The translations under genes and the position numbers were made by a program. From positions 25,168,745 through 25,232,744 of the forward strand of contig OY848917.1 of the NCBI GenBank assembly GCA_963693285.1: 64,000 nucleotides of DNA, written 5' to 3'. Source of the DNA: Xestospongia muta. Lineage: Eukaryota > Porifera > Demospongiae > Haplosclerida > Petrosiidae. The first letter of the stretch is position 1, and each line of letters begins with the position of its first letter. The notes under the pieces were generated by a model. The model made no database searches. It saw nothing but the letters and a program-made list of their open reading frames with translations, and was not told the DNA's origin. Below are positions 63,481 through 64,000 of this stretch, one piece after another.

Positions 63481-64000
63481 CTTTGCCATTGGTAGCCATG
63501 CATCTTAATTTACAGATTTATCATATATGCTGTTCTGACTTGTATTTACTCCTTATGACTGCTGGCACAACAACTGGGACATGCTCCTTAACAGCACTAT
63601 CAATATGAGACCACCCTAAAGTCCAACAAAAATATCCATTTGTAGCAGTGTCAGATAGAAAGATCTATTTTTTTATTTTTTCAAAAAGTTCACATTATTG
63701 GAATTTTGCTTTATCCCCAGCATTGAGATGGAGAAAATTGTGCATAGACATGTCCTCTATGATTATTTGCTATGGTACCTTGGTGTTTCTGGATGCTTTT
63801 GCATCAGGGCAAGTTGAGGCATTACCAGCCATGATCAATATGTTGCAATAAAACTGAGAGACCAACAAATTGATGTTAGCTCAACACAGGCTACCAACTG
63901 AAAAACTGAAATGGCTCAAGCAGTTAGTCCATGCAGCAATTGTCATTTGTTTAGAGAGTGGTTTCCTTCCTAAAAATAATAAGTCAACTAAAATAGATGA
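63480..64000. other. Uncharacterised region at the window edge
   Basis: Probably further upstream debris of the - strand Gypsy element, but no domain could be recognised. Confidence 0.3.

Overview
The window looks like part of a demosponge nuclear genome, most probably Amphimedon or a close relative. It is strongly AT-rich. Many introns are very short (about 44-190 bp) with clean GT-AG borders, and TATA boxes and AATAAA signals are visible. The gene content also fits: a Death-NACHT-LRR receptor, a receptor tyrosine kinase with an unfamiliar ectodomain, an orphan seven-transmembrane receptor, and tandem families of secreted cysteine-rich proteins. The species call is inference; the eukaryotic and animal character is seen directly.

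Layout. 1-6.4 kb: an intronless seven-transmembrane receptor (+) converges on an intronless arylamine N-acetyltransferase (-). 6.4-12.3 kb: a complete receptor tyrosine kinase gene (+) of about 18 exons. It has a 252-bp inverted-repeat element directly before its start codon and a tandem array of near-identical stalk mini-exons. The dead first exon of a second copy follows. 12.6-15.65 kb: a decayed, 5'-truncated Ty3/Gypsy element (+). 16.7-21.6 kb: a three-exon NLR gene (-) whose C-terminus carries a PHD zinc finger after the LRRs. 22-41 kb: a tandem array of secreted fibrinogen-related-like genes (-), three intact and two remnants. Each intact gene and one remnant has a conserved 56-nt block about 0.6 kb downstream; six copies of the block exist in all. 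Units 1 and 2 of this array are separated by TIR elements, a decayed intron-containing integrase-like gene and a truncated Ty1/Copia element. 40.9-42.9 kb: a FEM1-like ankyrin protein (-). 44.5-57.8 kb: a cluster of secreted von Willebrand factor A genes (-), with two intact six-exon genes bracketing at least four scrambled pseudogene copies. 59-61 kb: two tandem three-exon stefin-like genes (+). 61.6-64 kb: decayed LTR-retroelement debris.

Several genes here have surface, secreted or intracellular sensing roles: the 7TM receptor, the kinase receptor, the NLR, and the secreted FReD-like, vWA and stefin-like proteins. The dominant process visible is recent tandem duplication followed by local decay and insertion of small inverted-repeat elements. 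Two insertions can be dated relative to a duplication because an empty paralogous site is in the window. The most unusual single gene is the Death-NACHT-LRR-PHD protein. The least explained conserved sequence is the six-copy 56-nt block.
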